A DNA stretch of 64,000 bases from Lachnospiraceae bacterium AF51-6-b8A (GTDB lineage Bacteria; Bacillota; Clostridia; Lachnospirales; Lachnospiraceae), in assembly GCA_027682585.1 (NCBI GenBank), contig JAQCZH010000002.1, positions 496,001 to 560,000 of the forward strand. Direction: 5' to 3'. Each line of letters opens with the position of its first letter. Position 1 is the stretch's first letter. The notes beneath the pieces were generated by a model. That model was not told the origin of the DNA and did no database searches. It saw only the letters and a program-made list of their open reading frames with translations. The position numbers and the translations under genes are program-made. Below, piece by piece: positions 52,030 to 60,851 of the stretch.

Positions 52030-55000
52030 TTATTTGCGCTTTACGATTGCATATCGAATGCCGGTCAGAAGCGCTGCGAGGATAATCGCAATGATGATTC
52101 CAATCAGCAGAGGACTGAACACACCGGCTTTGTCCGCCCCCTGTTTCTGATTCTTCTCTGCGGAATCCTGACTTTTCGCGGCAGCCTGATCCCCGGCAGC
52201 TGTCTGCGTATCACCAGCAGAGGCTCGTTCGCCCGTATAGACGGATCCAGCCGGCGCCGCCTGTTCACTCGCTGCGGTCTTATGATTGGCTGTGAGTTGA
52301 TCATCTGCACGAAACACACCGGAGACATCTCCAGGATCAGCTGACATCTCTTTTGGCTTCTTTGCCTGTGCTTTCTCGTCTCCCGAATTCCCGGTGTTGG
52401 AGTTCTCTGGCTTTGGATTCTCCTTGCCCGAATCCCCGGTCTTAGAGGTCTCTGGCTTTGAATTCTCCTTGCCTGAATCTTCAGCCTTTGGTTTCTCGGG
52501 CTTCGGATTTTCCTTGCTTGGATCCTCAGTCTTTGGCTTCTCGAGTTGGGGATTCTCTTTACCCGGCCCCTCAGGCCTGACTTCCTGCGTCTGATACTGC
52601 TCCACAGCCGGAGTCGGATCAATTCCAGCCTTCCAATAGAGATCCCGCAGAGGATCGTCTGCACCAATCGCCTCGCTCTGAATCCCGTCCCTTATGTGCT
52701 GTCTGGGACTGGTTACTTTCACATCTCCCGCGACTGCCCGGCCCGGCCTGGAATTCCTCAGCTTGCTGGCATTTGCCCCCTGCAAAAAGGCTTCCGCCGT
52801 CTCGATACTGCCCTTTCCCGCAACGGCATTGCCTCCGTCGCCCCAGAGGACATCTCCTCCGATTGCTGTCACTTTCCCCTTGCCATCGATCCTGCTTCCT
52901 TCCTGCAATTCAATGGCATTGCCTCCTTCTTTATCCAGGAGGACTTTACCGGCTCCGCCATATGCAGCCAGCTGCGCCCCTTCTTCTAAGTGAAGTCTTC
53001 CTTTCACGCGCAGAGCCGCCTGCCCCTTGTCACTTCCCGCTTCATCTCCTTTAATAAAGGCCTGTCCTCTGACCGTAACATTTCCAGTCGCTGTCACAAC
53101 AGGTTCTGCTGTCGTCCGATCTGTCCGCTGTCCATTTGCCAGATAGTTGGCGTGGGAATAAATGGCCGCATTCTCAACAACTGCTCCATCGTCCAGACGA
53201 AGCTGTCCGCAGACAGATGCTCCCGTCGTGAACTTCTTGGCAAAAGAATCATAATTCATGGAAAATGTTCCGCCGCTCTGCACATCAATGATTCCCTGCA
53301 CTGTAGAGTCAGACAGGCTCAGCTTGCCCCCCTTCTCAACGACAATGCGGACACTGCTTAAGATCTTCATGTTCTTCAGAGTCAGATTGCAGCCCGCAGG
53401 GATATACAGCGTCTGCGGGATTCTGCCCTTCTCTGCATCCATCCAGGCGATATCATATCCAAGGACTCCATAGGTTCCGCTCTCATGAGAGCCAAACCAA
53501 ACCTCCAGCTTATCCGGTACACGGACCGCATTGTCCTGTCCCGGTACATTACTGCCGAAATCCCGGATCGCCCAGGGCTCCATGATATCCCAGGCCATAA
53601 GCCCGCTTGCATACTTCTTAAGATTCTCTTCCTTGAGCTGATCTGCCAGCTTCTCCTGACCGGAATAGACCCTGAAGGGCAGACTGTTGCTGACTGCAGT
53701 CCGCCCCTGCTGGTCCGCAGCGGAAAACGAGATCAGATAGCGGCCCGGATCTCTTGGCGTACCGCTTAAATTTATGCTGCTGGACAGAGTCATATAGCGA
53801 CCCTTCATCCCGCTCTGACTCCCTGCGGAGGTGCCGCTTGCCGTATCCGGCACAAGATTCACCCTGCATTGACTGGGGTTTAACTGGATTTTGGAATTGT
53901 GATCCAACTCCTCCCAGTCCTGATCGGTCGGCTCCTGCCCTTTCTTAACCAAAGCGCCGTAGACCTTGGCGCTGCTGTTTTTGTTCGAAGACGCTCCACT
54001 GAGACTGGCGCTTGTTACTCCGTCATAGTTCTTCTGACCCTTGATGGCTGATTCGAAAGAACCCTGCAGTTTGATCTTAAGTTCATAGGGATCACCCTGC
54101 TTGTCATCGGCGACCAGACTGGCATTGCCCTGACTGTCGACGACGAATTTGAAGGCCAGGTCCCGGTAGCCCTCCGCCTTAATACAAATGCTGTCCCCGC
54201 TCTTTAAGATAGGAATGAGTTGTGCGGCACTGAAATCCTGAGCAGCGAAAATCAGCTGACTGTCCTCCGCTTTCTTCTGGTATTTGCCTCCCATATTGGG
54301 ACTATAGGTAATTTGTGTCCAGGCCTTCCCGTTGACAGAGACCTCTTTCACCCTGGCAACATAATCACCGGCATCCGAGACCGTAATCTTCCAGGTGCTG
54401 CCCCAGAGGCCAAGGGAAATCTTCAGCTGACTTAAGCTGATCATTCCTGTCGAACTGCCGCCGGACTGACCGCTGCCCTCAGACTGACTGCCGCTCCCGG
54501 GCTGGCTGCCGCTGCCGGACTGACCGCTGCCCCCAGACTGGCTGCCGCTCCCAGAATGACCGCTGCCCCCAGGCTGGCTGCCGCTTCCGGGCTGATCGCT
54601 TGCTTTTTCTACGGTCGCCTTATATTCATAAGGGTAGACGGCGGCATTCTTCTCCACTTTGACCGTAATCGGCTGGTATCCGGCCGCTTTGATCGTAATT
54701 TTAGCCGGGTAGTTCGGATTCACCAGCTTCAGCGCCCGGTAGCTCCCATAAGCTCCTGTGACGTCCGTCACCTGCCAGACCTTCTCTGACGTTCCCCAGC
54801 CGATCGTTCCCTTAACATACCTACTGCCGTCAACCGTCACTTCGTCAATCTGATTCATCCAGTTCTTGTCTGAGAATTCCAGATTCAAAGTCTCCGGCAT
54901 GAATCCCGTGACCGCAGCACTCTTGACCTCTCTGGGTCCTTCCTGCTTCTCCGCCGCCGACACCGGCAGATAACAACTCGTCAGAGCAAGCAGAACTGCT

Positions 55001-55038
55001 GCCAGCAGGCTCCCCCCTTTTTTGATCCTTCTGTTCAC
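52030..55038 (-). CDS. Large membrane-anchored surface protein with HID-like domains
   Basis: A 1002-residue envelope protein. A signal peptide (RRIKKGGSLLAAVLLALTSC, cut near PVSAA) leads to a hemoglobin-interacting/DUF1533-like domain at about residues 55-130 (IGWGTSEKVWQVTDVTGAYG, KITIKAAGYQPITVKV), a Gly/Ser/Gln-rich linker (about 150-197), a second such domain (about 200-300), a region of short beta repeats resembling a beta-helix (about 555-790), four 15-residue charged repeats, and a single C-terminal helix (IGIIIAIILAALLTGI) with a KRK tail. There is no LPxTG sortase motif. Translation starts at GTG with AGGAG seven bases before. DUF1533-like domains occur in heme-binding proteins but are also general; I assign no ligand. 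Confidence 0.8.
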   Translation of the reverse strand: MNRRIKKGGSLLAAVLLALTSCYLPVSAAEKQEGPREVKSAAVTGFMPETLNLEFSDKNWMNQIDEVTVDGSRYVKGTIGWGTSEKVWQVTDVTGAYGSYRALKLVNPNYPAKITIKAAGYQPITVKVEKNAAVYPYEYKATVEKASDQPGSGSQPGGSGHSGSGSQSGGSGQSGSGSQPGSGSQSEGSGQSGGSSTGMISLSQLKISLGLWGSTWKITVSDAGDYVARVKEVSVNGKAWTQITYSPNMGGKYQKKAEDSQLIFAAQDFSAAQLIPILKSGDSICIKAEGYRDLAFKFVVDSQGNASLVADDKQGDPYELKIKLQGSFESAIKGQKNYDGVTSASLSGASSNKNSSAKVYGALVKKGQEPTDQDWEELDHNSKIQLNPSQCRVNLVPDTASGTSAGSQSGMKGRYMTLSSSINLSGTPRDPGRYLISFSAADQQGRTAVSNSLPFRVYSGQEKLADQLKEENLKKYASGLMAWDIMEPWAIRDFGSNVPGQDNAVRVPDKLEVWFGSHESGTYGVLGYDIAWMDAEKGRIPQTLYIPAGCNLTLKNMKILSSVRIVVEKGGKLSLSDSTVQGIIDVQSGGTFSMNYDSFAKKFTTGASVCGQLRLDDGAVVENAAIYSHANYLANGQRTDRTTAEPVVTATGNVTVRGQAFIKGDEAGSDKGQAALRVKGRLHLEEGAQLAAYGGAGKVLLDKEGGNAIELQEGSRIDGKGKVTAIGGDVLWGDGGNAVAGKGSIETAEAFLQGANASKLRNSRPGRAVAGDVKVTSPRQHIRDGIQSEAIGADDPLRDLYWKAGIDPTPAVEQYQTQEVRPEGPGKENPQLEKPKTEDPSKENPKPEKPKAEDSGKENSKPETSKTGDSGKENPKPENSNTGNSGDEKAQAKKPKEMSADPGDVSGVFRADDQLTANHKTAASEQAAPAGSVYTGERASAGDTQTAAGDQAAAKSQDSAEKNQKQGADKAGVFSPLLIGIIIAIILAALLTGIRYAIVKRK
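52381..52560 (-). repeat. Four in-frame 45-bp repeats in the surface-protein gene
   Basis: They encode four consecutive 15-residue units of the form KENPKPEKPKAEDSG, probably an extended wall-spanning stalk. A second low-complexity tract encoding GSGSQSGGSGQSG units lies at about 54450-54600. Both tracts could change in copy number by slippage. Confidence 0.85.
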
Positions 55039-55430
55039 CTTGCGACTCCTCTCCGCATTTTTGTTAGGGCAGTCTAATTAAATTGCGTGCAACATTGTTA
55101 GTTTTGGCTAACTTACGAAGGAAATAATAACAAGAACCCACAGTCCATGTCAATTCTCTCTGCAAATCACTCCACCGTCCCAATAGATAATTTTGCTTAT
55201 GCTTTCAATCAATAAAACGAGAATCGTGCGGAGCTCCCGCAAGATCCTCACGATCTGACATAAAACTGTGATTCCATTCAAACAGAGTAAGGAACTGAAT
55301 CCTGTAGAATTCCGCCCCAAAATTGAATATAAACCCCAAAAAACCTCTCCCACCATCCGGTGAGAGAGGTTTTTCCTCGTCACATATTTGATTCCTGCTT
55401 CATCTGTATAACCACAGGAATATTTTCTTC
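55039..55430. other. Gene-free stretch between two envelope genes
   Basis: Apart from the terminator at 55338-55374 it holds only a short GTTAG/CTAAC inverted repeat near 55099-55114 and an AT-rich part likely to contain the promoter of the surface-protein gene. I could not define -35/-10 boxes. No convincing coding frame is present. Confidence 0.5.
55338..55374. terminator. Bidirectional rho-independent terminator
   Basis: AAAAAACCTCTC (55338-55349) faces GAGAGAGGTTTTT (55362-55374), giving a GC stem with A/T tails on both sides. On the minus strand it ends the coiled-coil protein gene about 57 bp after its stop. Confidence 0.85.
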
Positions 55431-56330
55431 TTAATATCCGCCGTAAGAGTAGGTACCCCACTTCTTCAACAGTGTTCTGATATTGCCGCCAAATCTGCGG
55501 TTAACCTGTTTGGTCAGAAAAGCCTGATGACTGGCATGATTATCAACGCCTGCGTAACCGGAGCCTGTCTGTCCAAAGCCTCTTCCCTCAATGGTGTGAA
55601 TTACCCAGGTGGCTTCCTCGACAGAGAGGGAATCAATCAGGCTGTCCAGCCCGGTTGACTTATGATAAGATGCTCCATTTCTATGTCCGGGAATTGCAAG
55701 AAGCAGACTTGCCACCTTACGGGCATTGCCGCTCCCCGACATGACCAGAAGTCCGTCAGAACCGAAGTAGGGGCTGACCGTGCTGACTTCCACTGAGCCC
55801 GTCTCCTGAGATGTACTCTCTGCCGTATTCGTCGCTGCCGTCTGCGCGCTTGCTGCCTGCTTCGCTGCATTCGCCTTCGCCTTCTTTGACGACTTACTCT
55901 TAGCCGCTTTCGTCTTGGCCTCTTCAGCCGCCTTTGCCTTGGCTTCTTCCTCTGCCGCCCTGGCATTCTCCTCGTCGACCTTCTTCTTGGCCTCAGCAAT
56001 CGTGTTGCCACCGGTCTGTGCAAGAGTCTCTGCCGCCTTGGCAGCAACCTCTCCCGACAGGCTTGCTGCATCCGCCTCTGGCTGAGCCGCATTCTCAGAA
56101 GCCCCCACCAGATCTACCTGGTTCTGGCTGACACTGGCTGTTGTAGACTGGGCGGAAGCCGTCACCGCAGATGTGGAATCTCCGGTGCTTCCCATCGTCT
56201 GCAGAGACGTGACGCCGGAGAATACCGTTGCGGCAATCAGCAGGCCGACTGCCAGACGATTCTGTACCTTATGATCGGCCAGTGACTGGCACAAGTTCTT
56301 AACTTTATTTTTTACATTTTTGTTATCCAT
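55431..56330 (-). CDS. Secreted coiled-coil protein with unknown C-terminal domain
   Basis: A 299-residue protein. A basic N-terminus and a single hydrophobic segment (NRLAVGLLIAATVFSGVTSL, about 24-43) act as signal or anchor. Then come a Ser/Thr/Ala-rich part and a strongly charged Ala/Lys/Glu coiled coil (about 115-165, EEEAKAKAAEEAKTKAAKSK). The last 100 residues form a compact domain (VASLLLAIPGHRNGASYHKS, ATWVIHTIEGRGFGQTGSGY, VNRRFGGNIRTLLKKW) that I do not recognise. No ribosome site precedes the ATG, while a promoter with TTGACA lies immediately upstream, so a leaderless mRNA is possible. It probably sits at the cell surface or wall. Confidence 0.8.
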   Translation of the reverse strand: MDNKNVKNKVKNLCQSLADHKVQNRLAVGLLIAATVFSGVTSLQTMGSTGDSTSAVTASAQSTTASVSQNQVDLVGASENAAQPEADAASLSGEVAAKAAETLAQTGGNTIAEAKKKVDEENARAAEEEAKAKAAEEAKTKAAKSKSSKKAKANAAKQAASAQTAATNTAESTSQETGSVEVSTVSPYFGSDGLLVMSGSGNARKVASLLLAIPGHRNGASYHKSTGLDSLIDSLSVEEATWVIHTIEGRGFGQTGSGYAGVDNHASHQAFLTKQVNRRFGGNIRTLLKKWGTYSYGGY

Positions 56331-56335
56331 GCGTC

Positions 56336-56365
56336 TTATTATTACATAAATGTTACAAATGTCAA
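56336..56365 (-). promoter_or_regulatory. Promoter of the coiled-coil protein gene
   Basis: A perfect -35 TTGACA (56365-56360) is followed 17-18 bp later by ATAATA/TAATAA (about 56342-56336). Transcription would start within one or two bases of the ATG at 56330. Confidence 0.6.
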
Positions 56366-56488
56366 GCCCAAGTGAAATATTTCTGTGATCGCTCTATTTC
56401 CTATAATCAACAATCCGCCCTCTCTCTTCTCCCTAGCCATGCGTTTACTTCCGCTGATCGGCATTTTCATCCCTATGTTCCTGTCCGC

Positions 56489-56518
56489 TTGTATGCCTTC
56501 AGCCAAATGCCCTATACT
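56489..56518 (+). promoter_or_regulatory. Promoter of the CmpB-type membrane protein gene
   Basis: TTGTAT (56489-56494) and TATACT (56513-56518) are 18 bp apart; the ATG follows at 56551 with AAGGGG before it. Confidence 0.55.
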
Positions 56519-56550
56519 AAACCTAAATGTTATCAAACAAGGGGAACCTT

Positions 56551-57480
56551 ATGATTCTGGCATCTTACTTTAATAAGTTCATGTTCTTTTCCTTCATTGG
56601 CTGGCTCTATGAATGCAGCTACTGCACCATTCGAAACCGCCACTGGGACAACCGGGGCTTTCTCTACGGCCCCATCTGTCCCATTTATGGATTCGGCGCC
56701 AGTCTCTGCCTCTTCCTCTTTGGAGATCTTCCCATCTATCTGATCCGAACCGGCCGCCTGCACCTGCCGCTTTCTGACAGGGGTCTGGCTCAAATTCCTC
56801 TCTGGCAGATCTTTTTGATCTGCATGATCGGCTCTGCCATCATGGAGTATCTGACTTCCTATCTCTTAGAGAAATTCTTTCATGCGGTCTGGTGGGATTA
56901 CAGTCATGTCCCCCTGAATCTTCACGGCCGCATCTGCCTGCCCGCCTCTGTCGGCTTCGGACTGGCCGGCATCGCAATCACCAAGTGGATCATTCCCCTG
57001 GTTATGGAGGTGCCGGATCGGCAGCATCCCATGACGACAATCATTCTTGCCTTGCTCTTAGCCTTCTATCTTGGGATGGATACGGGATTGACCGTGGAAT
57101 CTCTGATCCAGCTGACCCATCGATTAGATCTGCTGCAAGAGTCTTTTGACAGCCGCATGGAATCTACCGTCCAGATTGCCTCCTTAGGGCCTGGCGCTAT
57201 TGCTGTCGCTGCCGGTTCCGCGGCCCGGGAAGCTGCCTTAAATGCCAGGGACAATCTGTCCGAAGCCGCTTCCATAATACGGGAGACCGCCGCCAGGCAG
57301 ACCCTTCCTCTAAAAAATAATCTGTCAGAAATCGGTCCCCGCATGACCCGCCGGGAGCGCTATCATCTGCATGCCATTCGCACCTATCGCGGGCGCAAGC
57401 CGGACGCCGCTTCTTCCAGACGGGCGGGTACGGCCTTCCGCCGCCTGCAGGATCGCATCAATCACAGGACAAAACAATAG
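56551..57480 (+). CDS. Putative ABC-transporter-like membrane protein, CmpB family
   Basis: A 309-residue protein with about five membrane helices in its first 200 residues, followed by a soluble Ala/Arg-rich helical tail. The family signature is the start FNKFMFFSFIGWLYECSYCT with GFLYGPICPIYGFGA and later MEYLTSYLLEKFFHAVWWDY, typical of the ABC_trans_CmpB group common in Clostridia. The biochemical role of the family is unproven. AAGGGG six bases before fixes the start at 56551. The gene precedes an HD-domain gene at 108 bp on the same strand, possibly one transcript. Confidence 0.82.
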   Translation: MILASYFNKFMFFSFIGWLYECSYCTIRNRHWDNRGFLYGPICPIYGFGASLCLFLFGDLPIYLIRTGRLHLPLSDRGLAQIPLWQIFLICMIGSAIMEYLTSYLLEKFFHAVWWDYSHVPLNLHGRICLPASVGFGLAGIAITKWIIPLVMEVPDRQHPMTTIILALLLAFYLGMDTGLTVESLIQLTHRLDLLQESFDSRMESTVQIASLGPGAIAVAAGSAAREAALNARDNLSEAASIIRETAARQTLPLKNNLSEIGPRMTRRERYHLHAIRTYRGRKPDAASSRRAGTAFRRLQDRINHRTKQ

Positions 57481-57588
57481 CTCCATTCTTCCGGATATAA
57501 GACCAGGGAACTTGAGGCTTGTCAGCCGATAAAAAACCGTACATAATCTTCTTGACAGATCAATTCACAATAAGGAGTATTTTGTGCT

Positions 57589-58059
57589 ATGAAACCACAT
57601 GAAGAGGCACGTTTTTGGGAACTCTCCAAAGATCTGACAGAGGACATCCGAATCCGCCGCATGAGCGAATACATCCAGCACGGATCAACAACAACCTATG
57701 ACCATGTGCTGCGGGTTGCGCGCACTGCCTACCGGCTCAATCATTTTCTTCATCTGAAGGCCGACGATCACGCTCTGATTCGCGCTTCCATTCTCCACGA
57801 CTATTATCTCTATGACTGGCACAAGAAGGGCGACCGTCTCCACGGCTATCATCATGCCCGCATCGCCGCCGACAATGCCCGTCGGGATTTTGCTATCTCC
57901 CCGGCAGAGCAGGCCATGATTCAAAGCCATATGTGGCCTCTCAATCTCTTCTCTGTTCCCGTCTCCCGGGGCGGCTGGCTCCTTACCATTGCCGATAAGA
58001 TTGCATCCGCCCAGGAGACGGTTATGGATCGTCTCCGCCCTTCTGCGGACGCCTCCTGA
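57589..58059 (+). CDS. HD-domain phosphohydrolase-like protein
   Basis: A 156-residue HD-fold protein. The metal ligands are visible as YDHVLRVARTAYRLN, ILHDYYLYDW (HD pair), GYHHARIA and a late DK in TIADKIASAQE. HD proteins are metal-dependent phosphohydrolases acting on nucleotides; the substrate here is unknown. AAGGAG stands 11 bases before the ATG. It probably shares a transcript with the CmpB-type gene. Confidence 0.88.
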   Translation: MKPHEEARFWELSKDLTEDIRIRRMSEYIQHGSTTTYDHVLRVARTAYRLNHFLHLKADDHALIRASILHDYYLYDWHKKGDRLHGYHHARIAADNARRDFAISPAEQAMIQSHMWPLNLFSVPVSRGGWLLTIADKIASAQETVMDRLRPSADAS

Positions 58060-58123
58060 CCCTGCGCCCGCAGAGAATATTCACAGCCATCACGGCCAGA
58101 CTTATGGAGCGGGGTTCTGACCC

Positions 58124-58142
58124 TGCCTGCGGCAGGCATTTT
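58124..58142 (+). terminator. Short terminator after the HD-domain gene
   Basis: TGCCTG pairs with CAGGCA around CGG and is followed by TTTTATT, 64 bp after the stop codon. Confidence 0.55.
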
Positions 58143-58156
58143 ATTGTCACGCATAA

Positions 58157-58216
58157 ACGGAACCGCTGTATTTGTTTCTGCACTTCATGTGCACCTGCAA
58201 TCTACAGTGGTTCCGT
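58157..58216 (-). terminator. Nested hairpin downstream of the amino-acid transporter operon
   Basis: ACGGAACCGCTGTA (58157-58170) pairs with TACAGTGGTTCCGT (58203-58216) with one G-T pair, and TGCAC/GTGCA pair inside the loop. It lies 24 bp after the ATPase gene stop and likely ends that transcript, although no long T-run follows. Confidence 0.6.
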
Positions 58217-58240
58217 CCATTTTTACGTAAATTTTCTTCT

Positions 58241-59002
58241 TTAACTCTGCCCGTAATACTTGCCCAAAAACTCCCTGGTCCTCTCGTTTTCGGAAGAGAA
58301 CATTGCCTCAGGCGTCGTATCCTCTACGATCAGTCCATGCTCCATAAAAATCATTCGATTGGATACATCTCTGGCGAAGGTCATCTCATGGGTGACAATC
58401 ACCATGGTCATCTTCTCTTCGGCCAGCCCCTTGATTACTTTAAGAATCTCTAAGGTCAGTTCCGGATCAAGGGCTGAAGTCGGCTCATCAAAAAAGAGGA
58501 TCTGAGGCTTCATCGCCAGGGCTCTTGCAATGGAGACCCGCTGCTGCTGCCCTCCGGAGAGTTGGCAGGGATAAGCATTCTCCTTGTCGGCCAGCCCCAT
58601 CTTGGCAAGAAGCTCCCTGGCCTCGGAACAGGCCTCCTCCTTATTTCTTCCCTGCACGTGAATGGGGGCGTCCGTGATATTTTTCATTACAGAATAATGG
58701 GGGAAGAGATTGAAGTTCTGAAAAACCAGTCCGAAGATCTGCATGGCCTCTCTCTGGCTCTTCTTATCTCCGTAGACCGCCCTGCCGTCCTGACTGGTCA
58801 CAAGAGGCTTCCCCAGATAGGCCATGGAACCGTCGTCCATAGTCTCCAACAGAGTTGCGCAGCGGAGCAGGGTGGACTTCCCGCTTCCAGATGGACCGAT
58901 AATGGAGACGACCTCCCCGGGGGCGACCGCAAAACTGATATCTTTCAGGACCTGATTGCCGCCGAACGTTTTTTTGACATGGCTCATTTCGAGTAAATTC
59001 AT
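58241..59002 (-). CDS. Amino-acid ABC transporter ATP-binding protein
   Basis: A 253-residue ATPase of the polar amino acid (GlnQ/HisP) class. Walker A GPSGSGKST (36-44), the Q-loop, the signature LSGGQQQR, Walker B ILFFDEPTSALDPE and the switch His in VIVTHEM are complete. It powers the transporter formed with the permease nine bases upstream and the binding protein before that. AGGAG precedes the ATG. The N-terminus LLEMSHVKKTFGGNQVLKDI is standard. Substrate unknown within the amino-acid class. Confidence 0.95.
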   Translation of the reverse strand: MNLLEMSHVKKTFGGNQVLKDISFAVAPGEVVSIIGPSGSGKSTLLRCATLLETMDDGSMAYLGKPLVTSQDGRAVYGDKKSQREAMQIFGLVFQNFNLFPHYSVMKNITDAPIHVQGRNKEEACSEARELLAKMGLADKENAYPCQLSGGQQQRVSIARALAMKPQILFFDEPTSALDPELTLEILKVIKGLAEEKMTMVIVTHEMTFARDVSNRMIFMEHGLIVEDTTPEAMFSSENERTREFLGKYYGQS

Positions 59003-59011
59003 TCTTGTCTC

Positions 59012-59662
59012 CTAGTCATAGTAGCGCATGCTCTTCTCGATGAGGGTCATCATCTCCGCGACGATAAAGTTGAATACATAGTAGAAAATGCCCGCGGCAA
59101 TCAGAGGCACCACATTGTGGGCGGAGGCAGCAAGCGCCTTGGCCTGTGTGAACATTTCCGCATAGGCAATGGAGAAGGCCAGAGAAGTATCCTTAACCAG
59201 GGTGATCACTTCGTTGGTGACAGAGGGCAGGATGCGCTTGATCACCTGGGGCAGAATAATCTTGAAGAAGGTTTGACTTCCGGAGTAACCCAGCACCCGG
59301 GCAGCCTCATACTGGCCTGTGGGCATAGACTCAATGCCGCTTCGGTAAATCTCCGCGAAATAGGCCGCATAGTTGAGGGCAAAAGCGATAATAACGGCCG
59401 TTCCCCGGTAAGCGGAAGAAATCTGTATCCCAAAGATGTAGTAGGGTCCGAAATAGACCACAATCAACTGCAGCATGAGGGGCGTTCCCCGCATAATGGA
59501 GATATAGATTTTCACAATCCAGTGAAGGAGGGGATGCTTCGACATGTAACCGAAGGCCACTATCATGCCCAAGGGGAGAGAGAAGACCAGAGTTAAGAGG
59601 AAAATCTCCACTGTGGTCAGCATCCCTCCGGCCAACTGACCGATCAATACAGGAATATCCAT
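59012..59662 (-). CDS. Amino-acid ABC transporter permease
   Basis: A 216-residue HisM/GlnP-type permease with about five helices. Family motifs are TVEIFLLTLVFSLPLG near the start, MRGTPLMLQLIVVYFG, and the EAA-like loop YEAARVLGYSGSQTFFKIIL. A single permease gene suggests a homodimeric channel. It lies between the binding protein and ATPase genes in one operon. Confidence 0.95.
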   Translation of the reverse strand: MDIPVLIGQLAGGMLTTVEIFLLTLVFSLPLGMIVAFGYMSKHPLLHWIVKIYISIMRGTPLMLQLIVVYFGPYYIFGIQISSAYRGTAVIIAFALNYAAYFAEIYRSGIESMPTGQYEAARVLGYSGSQTFFKIILPQVIKRILPSVTNEVITLVKDTSLAFSIAYAEMFTQAKALAASAHNVVPLIAAGIFYYVFNFIVAEMMTLIEKSMRYYD

Positions 59663-59746
59663 CTTTTCTTTACCGTCTTTCTTCGCCGGATGCCCATGAA
59701 GTCATCGCAAACCAAGCGCCCCGGATGCCGCCGGTCTGCTTCTGTC

Positions 59747-60631
59747 TCAATCCTGTCCAGCATTTAATTTCTGGGACAGAATGCTGACATTTTCACCGAA
59801 ATATTTCTGAGAGATTCTGGCAAATGTCCCGTCTGTATCCATCTCCCGCAAGATCGCATTGATCTTATCCCTCAGCTGGGTGTTGCCCTTGAGGAGGGCC
59901 ACCGCGTACTGTTCGGAGGAAATTTGCTCATTTAGAATCTGAAACTTATCCGGCTTATTCTTCATCTGATCCAGCGCGACGAACTTATCCATGGCGACAG
60001 CATCGACTGCGCCGGACTCCAGATCCATCATCGCCGTATTGTAATCGGCGACCTGGTTGAGCTGAGAGAAGCTGTTCTTTAAGGTCTCCTGCTCCTTGGA
60101 GTTTAAGGCGCTCTCCGCAGTGGATTCCTTCTGAACATCGACCACCTTTCCGGCCAGTCCCTGCTCATCTGCGATACCGGAATTCTTGCGCACCACGAAG
60201 ACCTGGGCATTGTTCATGTAAGAATCTGAGAAGGTGTAATTTCTCTCCCGGCCGTTGACAGAGAATCCATTCCAGATGCAGTCAATGGTTCCGGCGGACA
60301 GCTCCATATCCTTGGTCTCCCAGTCAATGGGCTGCAGAACCAGTTCCACATTCATCCGCTTGGCTGCCTCCTGGGCCAGCTCCAGGTCAAAGCCCGTGAA
60401 ATTGCCCTTGTCGTCCAGATAACCAAAAGGGGGAAAATTCTGATCGAAACCCACGATCAGATTCTGATCAGTATTCTTGACGTCTCCCTTTTTGGCCGTC
60501 TTCGTCTCGTTCTTGCTGTTCGCCCCGGAATCTGCCTTTTTCTGATCGCCCGCCCCGGCTCCGCAGGCGGTTACGCCAATTGCCAGCGCAGCCGCCAGCC
60601 CCAAGGTCAGAATCTTTCTCATTCCTCTCAT
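59747..60631 (-). CDS. Amino-acid ABC transporter substrate-binding lipoprotein
   Basis: A 294-residue family-3 solute-binding lipoprotein. The signal RKILTLGLAAALAIG leads to lipobox VTAC, then a Lys/Asn-rich linker. The mature start LIVGFDQNFPPFGYLDDKGN, followed by FTGFDLELAQEAAKRM, is the classical polar amino-acid binding signature. GGAG is five bases before the ATG at 60631; a second ATG three codons on has poorer spacing. First gene of the operon. Confidence 0.95.
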   Translation of the reverse strand: MRGMRKILTLGLAAALAIGVTACGAGAGDQKKADSGANSKNETKTAKKGDVKNTDQNLIVGFDQNFPPFGYLDDKGNFTGFDLELAQEAAKRMNVELVLQPIDWETKDMELSAGTIDCIWNGFSVNGRERNYTFSDSYMNNAQVFVVRKNSGIADEQGLAGKVVDVQKESTAESALNSKEQETLKNSFSQLNQVADYNTAMMDLESGAVDAVAMDKFVALDQMKNKPDKFQILNEQISSEQYAVALLKGNTQLRDKINAILREMDTDGTFARISQKYFGENVSILSQKLNAGQD

Positions 60632-60789
60632 TTCGCTCTCCTCAATTCACTTGCACCTGCAGCTTCTTTCCTCGCCGAAAGCTCGTCCCATGTCAGATAA
60701 GTGATATCGGCACAATTTCCCATAAGTAAGCTTGCCTGAACAGGATCATGACAACCGCGAATTCACTTTAGTCTGCTAACACGATAAAG

Positions 60790-60818
60790 AGAATAGCATG
60801 ACTGCCTTCTCTTGTAAA
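60790..60818 (-). promoter_or_regulatory. Promoter of the amino-acid transporter operon
   Basis: TTTACA (60818-60813) and TATTCT (60795-60790) are 17 bp apart on the minus strand. The leader is about 150 bases and contains a small hairpin at 60661-60683; I recognise no riboswitch in it. Confidence 0.65.
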
Positions 60819-60851
60819 GGACTTATTCCAAGACGGCGTCACGGGCAATCG

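Noticed and set aside
52381..52560. Regular 45-bp direct repeats that might suggest a CRISPR array
   Set aside because: There are no unique spacers; they encode in-frame 15-residue units within the surface protein.
55150..55461. Minus-strand frame of 103 codons between the envelope genes
   Set aside because: It crosses a bidirectional terminator and has no ribosome site.
60632..60789. Possible riboswitch in the amino-acid transporter leader
   Set aside because: Only a small hairpin is visible; no T-box, lysine, glycine or SAM motif was recognised.
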